Shown: positions 17,999-28,221, numbered from the stretch's first letter. The stretch is 64,000 bases of DNA from Paludibacterium sp. (GCF_019232825.1 NZ_JAFAND010000117.1:19507-83506), one strand, 5' to 3'. Translations and numbers: made by a program. Notes: generated by a model from the letters alone, not told the origin.

Positions 17999-18727
17999 TC
18001 ACTCCTCGTCGAATTCGGCCGAGGTATACACTTCCTGCACGTCGTCCAGATCTTCCAGCGCGTCGAGCAACTTCTGCATGCGCGCGGCGTCTTCGCCCGC
18101 GAGCTCGGTCACGTTTTGCGGACGCATCGTCACCTCGCCCATCTCCGCCTTGAAGCCGGCGGCTTCGAGCTTGGCCTTGATGTCGGTGAATTCGTACGGA
18201 GCGGTAATGACCTCGATCGAGCCGTCTTCATTGGTCACCACGTCGTCGGCGCCGGCCTCGAGCGCGGCTTCCATGATCGCGTCCTCATCCACGCCCGGCG
18301 CGAACACCATGTAGCCGCAGTGCGTGAACTGGAACGCCACGCAGCCGTCGGTACCCATGTTGCCGCCATACTTGGAGAAGGCGTGGCGCACGTCGGCCAC
18401 GGTGCGGGTCTTGTTGTCGGTCAGACAATCGACCATCACCGCCGCGCCGCCGATGCCATAACCTTCGTAACGGATTTCGGCATAGTCGACGCCTTCCAGG
18501 CTGCCCGTGCCACGGTCGATGGCGCGCTGGATGTTGTCCTTCGGCATATTGGCGTCAAGCGCCTTGTCCACCGCCAGGCGCAGACGCGGGTTGATGTCGG
18601 CGTCGCCGCCGCCCATGCGAGCCGCCACGGTGATTTCCTTGATCAGGCGCGTGAAGATCTTGCCGCGCTTAGCGTCGGCGCGTTCCTTCTTGTGCTTGAT
18701 GTTCGCCCACTTGCTATGTCCTGCCAT
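17999..18727 (-). CDS. yebC: YebC/PmpR-family regulator / translation factor
   Basis: 242 residues, normal for the family. It begins [25 protein letters not shown], the near-invariant N-terminus, and has the conserved IRYEGYG and FSKYGGNMG stretches. Family members have been described as DNA-binding regulators and, more recently, as factors that help ribosomes through difficult proline stretches. A strong terminator separates it from pepP. Confidence 0.95.
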   Translation of the reverse strand: MAGHSKWANIKHKKERADAKRGKIFTRLIKEITVAARMGGGDADINPRLRLAVDKALDANMPKDNIQRAIDRGTGSLEGVDYAEIRYEGYGIGGAAVMVDCLTDNKTRTVADVRHAFSKYGGNMGTDGCVAFQFTHCGYMVFAPGVDEDAIMEAALEAGADDVVTNEDGSIEVITAPYEFTDIKAKLEAAGFKAEMGEVTMRPQNVTELAGEDAARMQKLLDALEDLDDVQEVYTSAEFDEE

Positions 18728-18880
18728 AGTCGCCTCAATACATGAAGGGCCGCCGCCCTAACGGGCGCGGCCCGGTTTGAATCCGGAACGAGACGGCGCG
18801 AGGCTTTGACCGCGCGTCGCGCAACGTGCAGGCATTCTAGCAGCCCGGCGACGTTTACGCATTACCCTGACCGAGGGACG

Positions 18881-19840
18881 TCATTTGCGCTTAAGCCAAG
18901 GCGTTTCCGGCGTCCAGAACAGAATATTCGCACCGAGATAATCGGTGGCGAACGACACGATTTCGTCCTTGGAGAACGGCTTTTTCGTTTTCGGGTTGGT
19001 GTAGGTCAGCGTCGGCTCCTGGATCGCCATGGCCACCATCGGCAACTTGCCTTTGTAGCGGTTGAAGAACGGATAGGCGTTCTTCATCTGGCTCTTGCGG
19101 TACGGCACGACGTCCGGCCCGCCAAGTCCGATATGGTTGTTGGCGGCGAAAGCGAACAGGCGCGACATGTAGCGGTGGTCGTTCTCCCATTCGCACGGCC
19201 AGAAATTGACGTACTGCACCACCTGGGATTTTTGAAAGGCGCTCTTGGCCACCTGCATGTTCTGCACCTCGGCCTGAAAGTAACGCTCGCAGCTAAAGCC
19301 GGTGGCGTCGCGCTTCTGGTCGATGTCGATGGCGGTTTCCGGCAGATTGACGCCGTAGACCCGGCCGTCGAATTTGGCCGCCAGCGCCTTGAGCAGCGCC
19401 TGATAGCGTCGCTGCACCGCCGGGTTCCACTGCTGGGCCACCCAGCCCATGGCCGGCAGCTTGCCCTGCCCCGGGTTGTCCACCTGCGGCACGATGCCGC
19501 CCTTGTAGGCCGGCTCGGCCATCAGGTAGTCCGGCACGTTGCGGGCTTTGGGGTCGAAAAACCGATCCTGGATCTGGATGAACAGTTTCTTGTTCAGCTT
19601 CCGGGTGTAGGCCAGGTCTTCCTCGATGGCGGAGAAGTCGTACTGCCCCTTGCCTTTCTCCAGATTTTTCCAGGTGTACACCACTTGTGCCCCATCGACG
19701 TCGGGTCGGGAAAGCAAGTCGGCGAGCTGCGGCAAATCGCCCGAGCTCGCGAAGAGAAAGTTAACCGGCGCCGCCATAGCCGGCAGAGCGAGCAGAGACA
19801 GGCACAAGGCTGCCGCCGGCGCTGCGAAGCGGTAACGCAT
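18881..19840 (-). CDS. Secreted protein, probable glycoside-hydrolase-like TIM barrel
   Basis: About 319 residues with a clear signal peptide (cleavage after ALPAMA). The mature part reads like a glycosidase barrel: a DGAQVVYTWKNLEKGKGQYDF segment near the start, lysine/phenylalanine-rich strand KKLFIQIQDRFF, a possible acid/base glutamate in NLPETAID (about residue 155), and ANILFWTPETPW near the end. The same kind of wording occurs in families acting on galactosides and other polysaccharides, but I cannot assign a GH family or substrate. It follows fliR on the same strand with a 65-nt gap. Confidence 0.6.
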   Translation of the reverse strand: MRYRFAAPAAALCLSLLALPAMAAPVNFLFASSGDLPQLADLLSRPDVDGAQVVYTWKNLEKGKGQYDFSAIEEDLAYTRKLNKKLFIQIQDRFFDPKARNVPDYLMAEPAYKGGIVPQVDNPGQGKLPAMGWVAQQWNPAVQRRYQALLKALAAKFDGRVYGVNLPETAIDIDQKRDATGFSCERYFQAEVQNMQVAKSAFQKSQVVQYVNFWPCEWENDHRYMSRLFAFAANNHIGLGGPDVVPYRKSQMKNAYPFFNRYKGKLPMVAMAIQEPTLTYTNPKTKKPFSKDEIVSFATDYLGANILFWTPETPWLKRK

Positions 19841-19905
19841 GATAATCAACCCGCGAAAATAATGAGTTATGGTTGACTACACATAGTAGAAAAAAGTTCG
19901 GCGCG

Positions 19906-20688
19906 CTATTTGGCGGTCACGCGGAACATTTCCAGCGCGAAGGAGAACGCCGCGCGATACATCTGCTCGACGATCGGCACCATCATCGGCAGGGAGATGT
20001 ACAGGGCCACGAAGCCGATGGTCAGCGTCAGCGGAAAACCGAAAGACATGATGTTGAACTGCGGCGAGGCGCGAGTCATGACGCCGATGGCCAAGTTGGT
20101 CATCAACAGCGCGGCGATCACCGGCAGCGCGAGCCACAACCCCCAGAAGAACAGGTGCGACCCCCACTCGGCCAACACGCGCCAAGTCTGCCACGGCACC
20201 GTCTTGCCGATCGGCATCACCTGAAAGCTGTCGATCAGCGTCGCCAGCACCACCTGGTGGCCGTTGAACGCCAGAAACAGCAGCGTGACGAACAGCGTCA
20301 GCATGGTGGCGATGGTCGGCACCTGCGAGGCGTTCTGCGGATCGAACATAGTGGCGAAGCCGAGGCCCATCTGGTTGGCGATGATCAGACCGGCGAGTTC
20401 CACCGCGCCCATCACCAGCCGCATGACGAAGCCGATGGACAGCCCGATCAACAACTGCTGAATCAGCATCGCCACGCCTTCGGCCGACACGAGCGGAATC
20501 ACCGGAAACTTGGGCAGCACCGGCGTCACGAGCAAAGTGAGAAACAACGCGAAGCCGGCCTTATAGGTGCGCGGCGTGCTGCCCGACGAATAGAACGGAT
20601 CCGCCATCATAATGCCGCTGATGCGCGTGAACGGCCAGATGAACAGGCCGAGCAAGGCGTTGATCTGGGTATCGCTGATGGTGACCAT
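19906..20688 (-). CDS. fliR: Flagellar export gate protein FliR
   Basis: 260 residues from ATG 20688. About six membrane helices; opens VTISDTQINALLGLFIWPFTRISGIMMADPFY, and the LIANQMGLGFATMFDPQN stretch is family-typical. With FliP and FliQ it forms the helical export gate in the inner membrane at the base of the flagellar type III apparatus. Last gene of fliLMNOPQR; fliQ ends 11 nt upstream. Confidence 0.95.
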   Translation of the reverse strand: MVTISDTQINALLGLFIWPFTRISGIMMADPFYSSGSTPRTYKAGFALFLTLLVTPVLPKFPVIPLVSAEGVAMLIQQLLIGLSIGFVMRLVMGAVELAGLIIANQMGLGFATMFDPQNASQVPTIATMLTLFVTLLFLAFNGHQVVLATLIDSFQVMPIGKTVPWQTWRVLAEWGSHLFFWGLWLALPVIAALLMTNLAIGVMTRASPQFNIMSFGFPLTLTIGFVALYISLPMMVPIVEQMYRAAFSFALEMFRVTAK

Positions 20689-20699
20689 GCTGCGGCGTC

Positions 20700-20969
20700 C
20701 TAGCCGATGACGTTGGGAATGCTCTTGAACAACCGCACCGTGTAATCGATCAGCGTGTTGAGCATCCACGGGCCGGCCAGCACCAAAGTGAGAAACAGCG
20801 CCAGCAGTTTGGGAATGAAGGTCAGGGTCATTTCGTTGATCTGCGTCGCCGCCTGCATGATGCTGACGAACAGGCCGACGACCAGCGATACCAGCAACAC
20901 CGGCGCGCTGATCAGGATCAGCACGTAGAGCGCGTTTTGAACGATGTTGATGACCAGTTCCGGGGTCAT
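20700..20969 (-). CDS. fliQ: Flagellar export gate protein FliQ
   Basis: 89 residues with two hydrophobic helices (about 14-40 and 53-75), the standard FliQ size and topology. MTPELVINIVQNALYVLILISAP and SIMQAATQINEMTLTFIPK are typical. It lies between fliP and fliR and is part of the FliPQR gate. Confidence 0.95.
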   Translation of the reverse strand: MTPELVINIVQNALYVLILISAPVLLVSLVVGLFVSIMQAATQINEMTLTFIPKLLALFLTLVLAGPWMLNTLIDYTVRLFKSIPNVIG

Positions 20970-20987
20970 GGCAGGCTCCCTATGCGC

Positions 20988-21731
20988 TTAGCCGGTGTAA
21001 AAGCTTTGGACCAGCGAACCCATCAGCAGCGTCCAGCCGTCCACCAGCACGAACAGCATCAGCTTGAAAGGCAGCGAAATCATCGCCGGCGACACCATCA
21101 TCATCCCCATGGCCATCAGGATACTGGCGACGACCAGGTCGATGATCATGAAGGGAATGTAGACCATGAAGCCGATCTGGAAAGCCGTCTTCAACTCGCT
21201 GATGACATAAGCCGGAATCAGCGTTTTCATCGTCACGTCGTTGCGCGTCGCCGGGCGCGGCGACTGCGACACTTCGATGAAAAACTGCAGATCCTTCTCG
21301 CGCGTCTGCCGCAGCATGAAGGTCTTCATGGGCTTGCTGGCGGCGTCGAGCGCCTGATCGAAATTGATCTTGTCGGCGGAGAACGGCTGCCAGGCGGTGG
21401 CGTAGACCTGGTCCAGCGTCGGTCCCATGATGAACAGCGTCAGAAACAGCGCAAGCCCCACCAGCACCTGGTTAGGCGGCGTGGTGGTGGTGCCCATGGC
21501 CTGGCGCAACAGCGACAGCACGATGATGATGCGCGTGAACGAAGTCATCATCAGCAACATGGCCGGGATGAAGGTCAGCCCGGTCATGAACAGCAGCATC
21601 TGGATGCTCAGCGAGTAATTCTGCCCGCCGCCCGCCGCGGGGGTGCTGGTCATCATCGGCAAACCGGCCGCGTGGCTTGCCAGCGGCGCCAGGGCCAAAA
21701 ACAGCCCAAAAATCGGAATCAAGCGTTTCAT
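20988..21731 (-). CDS. fliP: Flagellar export gate protein FliP
   Basis: 247 residues: a cleavable signal peptide (ends near ASHAAG) then four membrane helices. Family stretches include LTFIPAMLLMMTSFTRIIIVLSLLRQAMG and FQIGFMVYIPFMIIDLVVASILMAMGMMM. It is the core of the FliPQR export gate. Its ATG overlaps the fliO stop by 4 nt. Confidence 0.96.
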   Translation of the reverse strand: MKRLIPIFGLFLALAPLASHAAGLPMMTSTPAAGGGQNYSLSIQMLLFMTGLTFIPAMLLMMTSFTRIIIVLSLLRQAMGTTTTPPNQVLVGLALFLTLFIMGPTLDQVYATAWQPFSADKINFDQALDAASKPMKTFMLRQTREKDLQFFIEVSQSPRPATRNDVTMKTLIPAYVISELKTAFQIGFMVYIPFMIIDLVVASILMAMGMMMVSPAMISLPFKLMLFVLVDGWTLLMGSLVQSFYTG

Positions 21732-22156
21732 TGATTGTTATCGTCTTTCGCGGGCCGCTGGCGTTGCAGAGCGGCCTTGAACCAGCGGGCGAACGGATCC
21801 GCCGCGGTGTCCGACTGCGTCTCGCCGCCGGCCGGCCGCTGCCGGCGCTCAAGCAGGTTGACCGAGTGCGCGGTCACCCCCAGCACCAGCCATTGATCGT
21901 CGAGTTCGACGATGACCACCCGTTCGCGCTGGCCGACCATGACCGCGCTCACCACGCGCAGATGGCGCGGGATGCCGATCGCGCCGCTCGACACGCGACG
22001 GAATAGCCAAGCGCAGCCGACGATCGCGGCCAGCACCACCGCCAGTCCCAGCAGCACCTGCACAAGCCCAGCCAAACCGGACGGCACCGCGGGCGCGGCA
22101 TCCGCCGCCCAGGCGAATCCCGGCAAACCGGCAAGCCACGCCGCCCGCCACCTCAT
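21728..22156 (-). CDS. fliO: Flagellar biosynthesis protein FliO
   Basis: 142 residues. Short periplasmic N-terminus with signal-like start, one membrane helix (LVQVLLGLAVVLAAIVGCAWLF), then a cytoplasmic domain with LRVVSAVMVGQRERVVIVELDDQWLVLGVTAHSVNLL, the FliO hallmark. It chaperones FliP assembly. Overlaps fliN and fliP by 4 nt each side. Confidence 0.93.
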   Translation of the reverse strand: MRWRAAWLAGLPGFAWAADAAPAVPSGLAGLVQVLLGLAVVLAAIVGCAWLFRRVSSGAIGIPRHLRVVSAVMVGQRERVVIVELDDQWLVLGVTAHSVNLLERRQRPAGGETQSDTAADPFARWFKAALQRQRPAKDDNNQ

Positions 22157-22599
22157 TTCTGCAGTCGGCGAATACGCTCCGCCGGCGTAATGATGTCCGT
22201 TAGGCGGATACCGAATTTATCGTTGACCACCACCACTTCGCCCTGGGCGATCAGACAGCCGTTGACCAGGACGTCCATCGGCTCGCCGGCCTGCCCGTCC
22301 AACTCCACCACCGAGCCTTGCGCCAATTGCAGCAAGTTGCGAATGGCGATCTTGGTGCGGCCCAGTTCCACGGTCAGTTGCACCGGGATGTCCAGGATCA
22401 TGTCGAGATTGGCCGGCACGTTGCCGCTGGAATCGGTGCCGGCGCCCAGGTCCTGGAACAGGTTGCTGGCCGGCAGGGCCTCCGCCACAACCGACTCGGG
22501 GGCGGCGTCGACCACCTCCTGCTCGGCCATCGCGGCAGCCCAGTCGTCCATGGACACTTCTTCTTCGGCGGCTGCGCCGGCGTTTTGCTCTTCACTCAT
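22153..22599 (-). CDS. fliN: Flagellar switch protein FliN
   Basis: 148 residues from ATG 22599. An acidic, variable N-terminus (about 1-65) precedes the C-terminal SpoA domain (IPVQLTVELGRTKIAIRNLLQLAQGSVVELD then GEVVVVNDKFGIRLTDI). FliN forms the bottom of the C-ring, binds CheY-P and FliH. Its ATG overlaps the fliM stop by 8 nt, and the site GGGGGGAGG lies inside the fliM end. Confidence 0.95.
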   Translation of the reverse strand: MSEEQNAGAAAEEEVSMDDWAAAMAEQEVVDAAPESVVAEALPASNLFQDLGAGTDSSGNVPANLDMILDIPVQLTVELGRTKIAIRNLLQLAQGSVVELDGQAGEPMDVLVNGCLIAQGEVVVVNDKFGIRLTDIITPAERIRRLQK

Positions 22600-23605
22600 C
22601 GTGTTCGCTTCCTCCCCCCGGCTGATCGGCAAACTCATTGGTGCCGGCCAGCACGGTTTCGACACGCAACGCATAGTGGCCTTGCAGCGTGCCGTACTTG
22701 CAATCGAATACCGGAATGCCGGACACGTCGGCCACGATCTTGTCCTGGATATCCATCATGATCACGTCGCCCTGCTTCAGATTGAGAATCTGTCCCAGCG
22801 TCACTTGGGTCGCGCCCAGCGTCGCCACCAGATCGACCTCGGCCGACTGTACTTGGCGCGACATCAGGCTGATCCAGCGATTGTCGACCTCGGTGCGGTC
22901 GGCCTGCATGGTGCTCGACAAAATATCGCGGATCGGCTCGACCATCGAATACGGCAGACAGATGTGGAAATCGCCGCCGCCCGCGCCCAATTCGATATGG
23001 AACGTCACCGCCACCACCACTTCGGTCGGCGTGGCGATGTTGGCGAACTGGGTGTTCATCTCCGAGCGCAAGTAAACGAACTCGATCGGATAAACCGGCT
23101 CCCACGCCTTCTGGCATTCGTTGAACACCACTTCCAGCAGACGGCGGATAATGCGTTGTTCGGTCGGGGTAAAGTCGCGCCCCTCGACCCGCACGTGGTA
23201 ACGGCCGTCGCTACCGAACAGGTTGTCGACCACCAAAAACACCAAATCGGGATCGAAAATCAACAGGCCCGTGCCACGCAGCGGCTTGACGTGCACCAGA
23301 TTCAGGTTGGTCGGGACGACCAGATTGCGGATGAACTCGCTGTACTTCTGCACCCGCACCGGTCCCACGGAAATTTCGGCATTGCGGCGGATGAAATTGA
23401 ACAGGCCGATGCGCAAATTACGCGCGAAACGCTCGTTGATGATTTCGAGCGTCGGCATGCGGCCGCGGACAATACGCTCCTGCCGGCCGATGTCGTAATT
23501 ATGGACACCTTCCGAATCGCCGCCGCCGTTGTCCTCGTCATTCTCGCCGGTGACGCCCCGTAATAGGGCATCAACCTCTTCCTGGGACAGGATTTCGTCG
23601 CCCAT
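22592..23605 (-). CDS. fliM: Flagellar switch protein FliM
   Basis: 337 residues. Opens MGDEILSQEEVDALLRG, the CheY-P-binding peptide of FliM, followed by the middle CheC-like domain and the C-terminal SpoA domain (VDLVATLGATQVTLGQILNLKQGDVI). It links FliG to FliN in the C-ring and sets rotation direction. Three nt after fliL. Confidence 0.96.
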   Translation of the reverse strand: MGDEILSQEEVDALLRGVTGENDEDNGGGDSEGVHNYDIGRQERIVRGRMPTLEIINERFARNLRIGLFNFIRRNAEISVGPVRVQKYSEFIRNLVVPTNLNLVHVKPLRGTGLLIFDPDLVFLVVDNLFGSDGRYHVRVEGRDFTPTEQRIIRRLLEVVFNECQKAWEPVYPIEFVYLRSEMNTQFANIATPTEVVVAVTFHIELGAGGGDFHICLPYSMVEPIRDILSSTMQADRTEVDNRWISLMSRQVQSAEVDLVATLGATQVTLGQILNLKQGDVIMMDIQDKIVADVSGIPVFDCKYGTLQGHYALRVETVLAGTNEFADQPGGGSEHDE

Positions 23606-23608
23606 AGC

Positions 23609-24127
23609 CTACGAATTCTGAATGATGAAAGAGGTAAACAAAACGCTCTTCACAGGCTCGTCGCCACCACTATCCATGGCGCCGTTGATCACCTGCTTGA
23701 CCTGATTCTTCAGCTTCAGCTTGCCCTCGGGCGTGCCGAGCTCCTCCACGGTTTTGGCCGACAGCAGCAGAATCACCGCGCTGCGCACCTTAGGCATATA
23801 GTCGGTCAGACGCTTTTGCGCATCGGCGTCTGACAGTTCGCACTGCATGTCCACCTGCAACAACGCGCCGGTCTGGCCGGACAGATTGACGACAAAGGTA
23901 TCAAGTTTGGAGAAGACCGGCGGCACATCGGATTTCTTCGGTTGCGCGGCAGCCTGCGATTGGCCGCCACCAAAAAGGTGGCCCGATATGAACAGGTAGC
24001 CGACGCCGCCGACGCCGCCGATTAACACGACCAGCAGCAGGACGACGACCATCATCATCTTATTGCCGCCACCACGTGGTTTTTCTTCGGGAGGTGCACC
24101 CTTATCCAACTTTTTATCTTCTGCCAT
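23609..24127 (-). CDS. fliL: Flagellar basal body protein FliL
   Basis: 172 residues: short cytoplasmic tail rich in lysine, one membrane helix (MMMVVVLLLVVLIGGVGGVGYLF), and a periplasmic domain with TFVVNLSGQTGALLQVDMQCELSDADA. FliL surrounds stator units and helps torque. First gene of the fliL-R set; a TATAAT-like -10 lies at 24178-24183 (minus) in the 94-nt gap before it, so it may have its own promoter. Confidence 0.93.
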   Translation of the reverse strand: MAEDKKLDKGAPPEEKPRGGGNKMMMVVVLLLVVLIGGVGGVGYLFISGHLFGGGQSQAAAQPKKSDVPPVFSKLDTFVVNLSGQTGALLQVDMQCELSDADAQKRLTDYMPKVRSAVILLLSAKTVEELGTPEGKLKLKNQVKQVINGAMDSGGDEPVKSVLFTSFIIQNS

Positions 24128-24221
24128 TGCCTGTCAGCCTGTAATGTTGGTATTCCGAGATTCTAAACTAATTTTTTATTATATCTTCCAGAATCCAACA
24201 TGTGCTGAACAAAGGTCAAGA

Positions 24222-25475
24222 TCAAGCGAAGATACTGAGCACTCCTCGCGCCGCTTTAATCGTCGCCAGCGTATCGAGTTCCTCACCTTCGGCCGGCTGA
24301 TTTTGCATGGCGTTGCGTCCATTGCGGGCATTTTGCTGCTGTTGTTGCGATTGGCCGCTGGAAACCTGGGCATCGCCCAGCTGGATGCCGCTGGCAGACA
24401 TCATGGCGTGCAGACGCGGCAGGCTGTCTTGCAGCGCGGCGCGCGTGGCGGCTGAATCGGCGGTAAAGGTGACTTGCGCCGTATTGGTGTGCGGGTCCAT
24501 CTTCAGGGTCACGTCAATCGGCCCCAATTCGGGCGGATTCACCTGGATGTGCGCAGTATCCGCCTTGAGCGTCACCATGCCCATCACCTGGTCGCCGAGC
24601 GATTTGGTCCATGCCGGCGTGCCGACTTGCTGCGCAATGGTGAAGGTCGGCTTGGCGGTTTGCTGCGATGGCTGCGCCAGGTTCGCTTGTTGCGCGGCAA
24701 GCGCCTGCGGCAAATTTGTCGGCTGCTGCTGCGCGGTTTGCGGCAATTTTTGCAGGGTGCCGCCGTCGCTGCCGGTCAGCGGCTGAAACACATCGTTCAG
24801 ATTGGCGGCGTCTTGCGCGTCCTTACCGGCGCCTGCCGCCGCGCCCTGAGGCAACGGCGTGGCCGTCGCGGCGGCCACGCCGGCGGCGCCTTGCGGCGCA
24901 CCGTGCGCGCCATCGCCATCATCGGCTTGATTGGCCGCCGTCTGCGCGGGCACGGCCGGCACGGTCTGCGCGACCAGCAGCAGCGCGGGATTGGGCAGCG
25001 GATTGGCATTGGCGGCCGTGCCGCCGGTGGCGGTCTTGGCGGGCTTGACGGGCTTGCCGCTGTCTTGCGCCGCCGTGCCGGACAAGGTGCCGGTCGTGCT
25101 CTGCGTCTCTTCCAGCGTGCCTAGCTGGGCATCGAGCATGCGCGCGAACACGTTCTGTCCGGCTTGATCCGGCGTCTGGTTGGCTTGGGTGTTTTGCGCG
25201 TTCTGGGTGCTTTGCGCCCCTTGCGTATTTTGGGTGTTTTGCGCGGATTGATCGCTCTGCGCGCCCTGTCCGCTCTTGGCGGACTGGTTGCCTTGCGCGG
25301 CCTGGCCGCCTTGAGCCGCTTGTCCGGCCGACGAGGCGGCATTGCCGCCAGAGGCGCCTGCTCCACTGCCGGCGCTGCCTTGGGCGGAGACCGGCTGCGC
25401 GCTAAAAGCCGCCGCAGGCGATGTCGCCGCGGACGCTACCGGCACAGCGGGTGAAATAGACAGAGCAATGGCCAT
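24222..25475 (-). CDS. fliK: Flagellar hook-length control protein FliK
   Basis: 417 residues from ATG 25475, which has a strong site (GGGGAGG). The first 290 residues are low-complexity, rich in alanine, glutamine and asparagine, with short repeats such as QNTQGAQ and GAQSDQS; this is the molecular-ruler part. The C-terminal domain (about 310-400) has the hook-control wording LKADTAHIQVNPPELGPIDVTLKMD and ARAALQDSLPRL-like text. FliK is secreted, measures the hook and switches export specificity through FlhB, which is not in the window. Confidence 0.92.
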   Translation of the reverse strand: MAIALSISPAVPVASAATSPAAAFSAQPVSAQGSAGSGAGASGGNAASSAGQAAQGGQAAQGNQSAKSGQGAQSDQSAQNTQNTQGAQSTQNAQNTQANQTPDQAGQNVFARMLDAQLGTLEETQSTTGTLSGTAAQDSGKPVKPAKTATGGTAANANPLPNPALLLVAQTVPAVPAQTAANQADDGDGAHGAPQGAAGVAAATATPLPQGAAAGAGKDAQDAANLNDVFQPLTGSDGGTLQKLPQTAQQQPTNLPQALAAQQANLAQPSQQTAKPTFTIAQQVGTPAWTKSLGDQVMGMVTLKADTAHIQVNPPELGPIDVTLKMDPHTNTAQVTFTADSAATRAALQDSLPRLHAMMSASGIQLGDAQVSSGQSQQQQQNARNGRNAMQNQPAEGEELDTLATIKAARGVLSIFA

Positions 25476-25524
25476 CGTGCAAACCTCCCCTAAGTTGCCC
25501 AACAACGAGCAATTAGCGTGCCAG

Positions 25525-25974
25525 TTACTCTTCCGAATGCGTCTGATCCCAGAAACGACGCGAGGCGAACTCGTCGGTGCTCTTCTGCTGGCGGCGGTTT
25601 TCCGCCCGCTGCAGGCGCACCGCCTCGCGCGCCATCAGCTTCTCGTAGGCTTTGAGCTTCTTGCGCTCGTTATGCCAGGCCTGGCGCTCCAGCATGAATC
25701 GCTGCATGCAGCGATCCACCTCGCCCTGCTGAATCTCCACCGCCTCGTCCAGCCGGCGCAGGAAGCGCTGAAAATCCTGCCACTGACCGATACCCATGCC
25801 GCGGATGCCGCCATCGGTCAACCGCTGGCGGTATTCCTGCAAAAAGGTCTTGAGCTGCGCGAGTTTGCCCTGGGCGGCCACTTGGCTTGCCTGCGCCTTG
25901 CGCATGCGCTCGGCGGCCGCATCGACTTTTTCCTGGGCCAGGTTCAACAGCAGGGCGTATTTGCTGTGTGCCAT
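25525..25974 (-). CDS. fliJ: Flagellar export chaperone FliJ
   Basis: 149 residues, almost wholly alpha-helical coiled coil, with high Arg/Lys/Gln content. FliJ is the stalk of the FliI ATPase ring and couples it to FlhA. Fourteen nt downstream of fliI and 49 nt before fliK, its usual place. Sequence conservation is low in this family; the call rests on coiled-coil nature plus position. Confidence 0.9.
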   Translation of the reverse strand: MAHSKYALLLNLAQEKVDAAAERMRKAQASQVAAQGKLAQLKTFLQEYRQRLTDGGIRGMGIGQWQDFQRFLRRLDEAVEIQQGEVDRCMQRFMLERQAWHNERKKLKAYEKLMAREAVRLQRAENRRQQKSTDEFASRRFWDQTHSEE

Positions 25975-25988
25975 GCGCGGCTATCCGG

Positions 25989-27404
25989 TCAGCGCAGCAC
26001 GTTACGCAGCTGCTCGACGGTGGAAGGGAAATTGTGCGCGTCGTGCATCGGCTGCATCAGAAACGCCGCCATCTGCGCCTCACGGCGAATGGCCTCGTCG
26101 AGCAACGGGTCGGAGCCCGGCACGTAAGCGCCCACGCTGATCAGGTCCTTGTTGCGCTGATAGCGCGAATACAACTGCTTGAAGCGGCGCGCCAAGTCGA
26201 GGTGTTCGCGCTCGACCACATCCACCATCACCCGGCTGATCGATTGTTCGATGTCGATGGCCGGATAGTGCCCCGATTCGGCCAGTTCGCGGCTCAGCAC
26301 GAAGTGGCCGTCGAGAATGGCGCGCGACGCGTCCGCCACCGGATCTTGCTGGTCGTCGCCCTCCGACAGCACGGTATAGAACGCCGTGATCGAACCGCCG
26401 CCCTCGGCGGCATTGCCGGCGCGCTCGATCAGCTGCGGCAAGCGGGCGAACACCGATGGCGGATACCCCTTGGTCACCGGCGGCTCGCCGATCGCCAACG
26501 CGATCTCGCGTTGCGCCATGGCGTAACGCGTTACCGAATCCATCAAGAGCAGCACGTCGCGCCCCTGGTCGCGAAAATACTCCGCCAAAGCGGTGGCGTA
26601 GGCGGCGCCATGCAGGCGCATCAACGGCGGCATATCGGCCGGCGCGGCCACCACCACGGCGCGGCGGCGCCCCTCCTCGCCCAGGATGTTCTCGATGAAG
26701 TCCTTCACCTCGCGGCCACGCTCGCCGATCAGGCCGACCACCACCACGTCGGCACGGGTGAAGCGCGCCATCATCCCCAACAGCACGCTCTTGCCCACCC
26801 CGGAGCCGGCGAACAAGCCAAGACGCTGGCCGCGGCCCACGGTTAACAAACCGTTGATCGCGCGTACGCCGACGTCGAGCACGTCCTTGACCAGCGAACG
26901 GCCCAGCGGATTGATCGGCTGACTATGCAACGGGAAGAAGGCTTCGGGATGGATCGGCCCCTGGCCGTCGAGCGGACGACCGAGCGAGTCCAGCACCCGG
27001 CCAAGCAAACTATCGCCGACCGGCACGAGCCGCCCCCCCGGGCCATTGACCCGGGAGGCCACGGCGGCCTTGCCATAGTGCGGCGGGTGATGCGGCGTCA
27101 TCGGCATGATCATCGTGCCGGGCTGCAGACCATGCACGTTGGTCAACGGCATGAGAAACAACTTGTCGCCGGAGAAGCCCACCACTTCGGCCTCGACCCG
27201 GTGCCCCTCGGACAGCACCACTTGGCAGGCACTGCCGACCGGCAGTTTGAGACCCACGGCCTCCATCACCATGCCGGTCACGCGCACCAGGCGGCCACTG
27301 GCGGGCGACAGCACCGCCTCTTGCGCCACTTGCCCGCATTCGTTCAAAAACTGGCGCTGGCGCGCAGCCAGCGCGTCAAACGGTGTCGTCGCCGTCGTCG
27401 TCAT
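25989..27404 (-). CDS. fliI: Flagellum-specific ATPase FliI
   Basis: 471 residues. Walker [14 protein letters not shown] at about residue 190, Walker [14 protein letters not shown], and the catalytic [13 protein letters not shown]. It is homologous to F1 beta and forms the hexameric ATPase that energises and orders export of flagellar parts. The N-terminus is encoded inside the end of fliH (29-nt overlap). Confidence 0.96.
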   Translation of the reverse strand: MTTTATTPFDALAARQRQFLNECGQVAQEAVLSPASGRLVRVTGMVMEAVGLKLPVGSACQVVLSEGHRVEAEVVGFSGDKLFLMPLTNVHGLQPGTMIMPMTPHHPPHYGKAAVASRVNGPGGRLVPVGDSLLGRVLDSLGRPLDGQGPIHPEAFFPLHSQPINPLGRSLVKDVLDVGVRAINGLLTVGRGQRLGLFAGSGVGKSVLLGMMARFTRADVVVVGLIGERGREVKDFIENILGEEGRRRAVVVAAPADMPPLMRLHGAAYATALAEYFRDQGRDVLLLMDSVTRYAMAQREIALAIGEPPVTKGYPPSVFARLPQLIERAGNAAEGGGSITAFYTVLSEGDDQQDPVADASRAILDGHFVLSRELAESGHYPAIDIEQSISRVMVDVVEREHLDLARRFKQLYSRYQRNKDLISVGAYVPGSDPLLDEAIRREAQMAAFLMQPMHDAHNFPSTVEQLRNVLR

Positions 27405-28221
27405 CGCCAGCCTCCTCCGCCAAGCCCAACGCGCGCGCCATGGCGGCGAGCCGAACCGGTTGCGTGAGCGCCTGGCTCAGGGACGGCGTCTCCAACAGAC
27501 AGCCGCCGCGCGGCACCGACGGATCGTCGACCCATTGCCACAGCGTCTCGGGGCGTTCCTGCTGCAAAAAGGCGCGCGCCACTTCCAGGTCTTGCGGGTT
27601 CACGCGCAGCCGCCCCTGCGTCAACGTGGACGGCAGCGCGGCCAGCGCCTCGCGCAGCAGCGGTTCGATAGCACGGGGATCAACGGCCAGATGCGCGGCA
27701 ACCAAACGCTCGGCGAGCTTCACCGCCAACGCCAGCAGATCCTCGGCCAGCTCGCTCTCCAGCGAGCCGAGCGCGCCGGAAAAACTAGCAGCCAGGTTGG
27801 CCAGCGGCGCCCAGGCATCGGCAAAACGCTGCTGCGCTTCGGCCAACCCTTCGGCACGCCCTTGCGCCAAGCCCCGCTCGCGCCCTTCGGCCTCGCCGGC
27901 GGCCAAGCCGGCATCGTGGCCGGTTTGCCAGGCTTCTTGATGGATGGATTCCAATTCGGCGGCCGTCGGGTACCCCAATTGCGGGGCCGGCGGCGCCTGT
28001 TCGATATCGTCAGGCTCGGGCAGCGGCTCGACCGGCGCACGCGCCTCACCCGGCGCCAAGCTCTCGGTCAACGCCCGCACCTGCTCGGGGGTCAAGCCTT
28101 CGAACGGCCGCTCTTCGGGTGGCGGCGGCTTGGGTCCGGTCTGCAATTCGCCCGGCGACCAGCTTTGCCAATCGGACAGTCTGTCGGCCGGGATAATGCC
28201 CTTATTCGACAAGTCCTTCAT
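27376..28221 (-). CDS. fliH: Flagellar assembly protein FliH
   Basis: 281 residues from ATG 28221, chosen over two GTG codons just upstream because it has the site AAGGGTG. Proline/glutamate-rich N-terminal half, then an alanine-rich coiled coil with repeated GxxxG-like [20 protein letters not shown] spacing typical of FliH, then a FliI-binding C-terminal domain. It inhibits FliI and ties it to FliN. Overlaps fliG by 20 nt and fliI by 29 nt. Confidence 0.93.
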   Translation of the reverse strand: MKDLSNKGIIPADRLSDWQSWSPGELQTGPKPPPPEERPFEGLTPEQVRALTESLAPGEARAPVEPLPEPDDIEQAPPAPQLGYPTAAELESIHQEAWQTGHDAGLAAGEAEGRERGLAQGRAEGLAEAQQRFADAWAPLANLAASFSGALGSLESELAEDLLALAVKLAERLVAAHLAVDPRAIEPLLREALAALPSTLTQGRLRVNPQDLEVARAFLQQERPETLWQWVDDPSVPRGGCLLETPSLSQALTQPVRLAAMARALGLAEEAGDDDDGDDTV

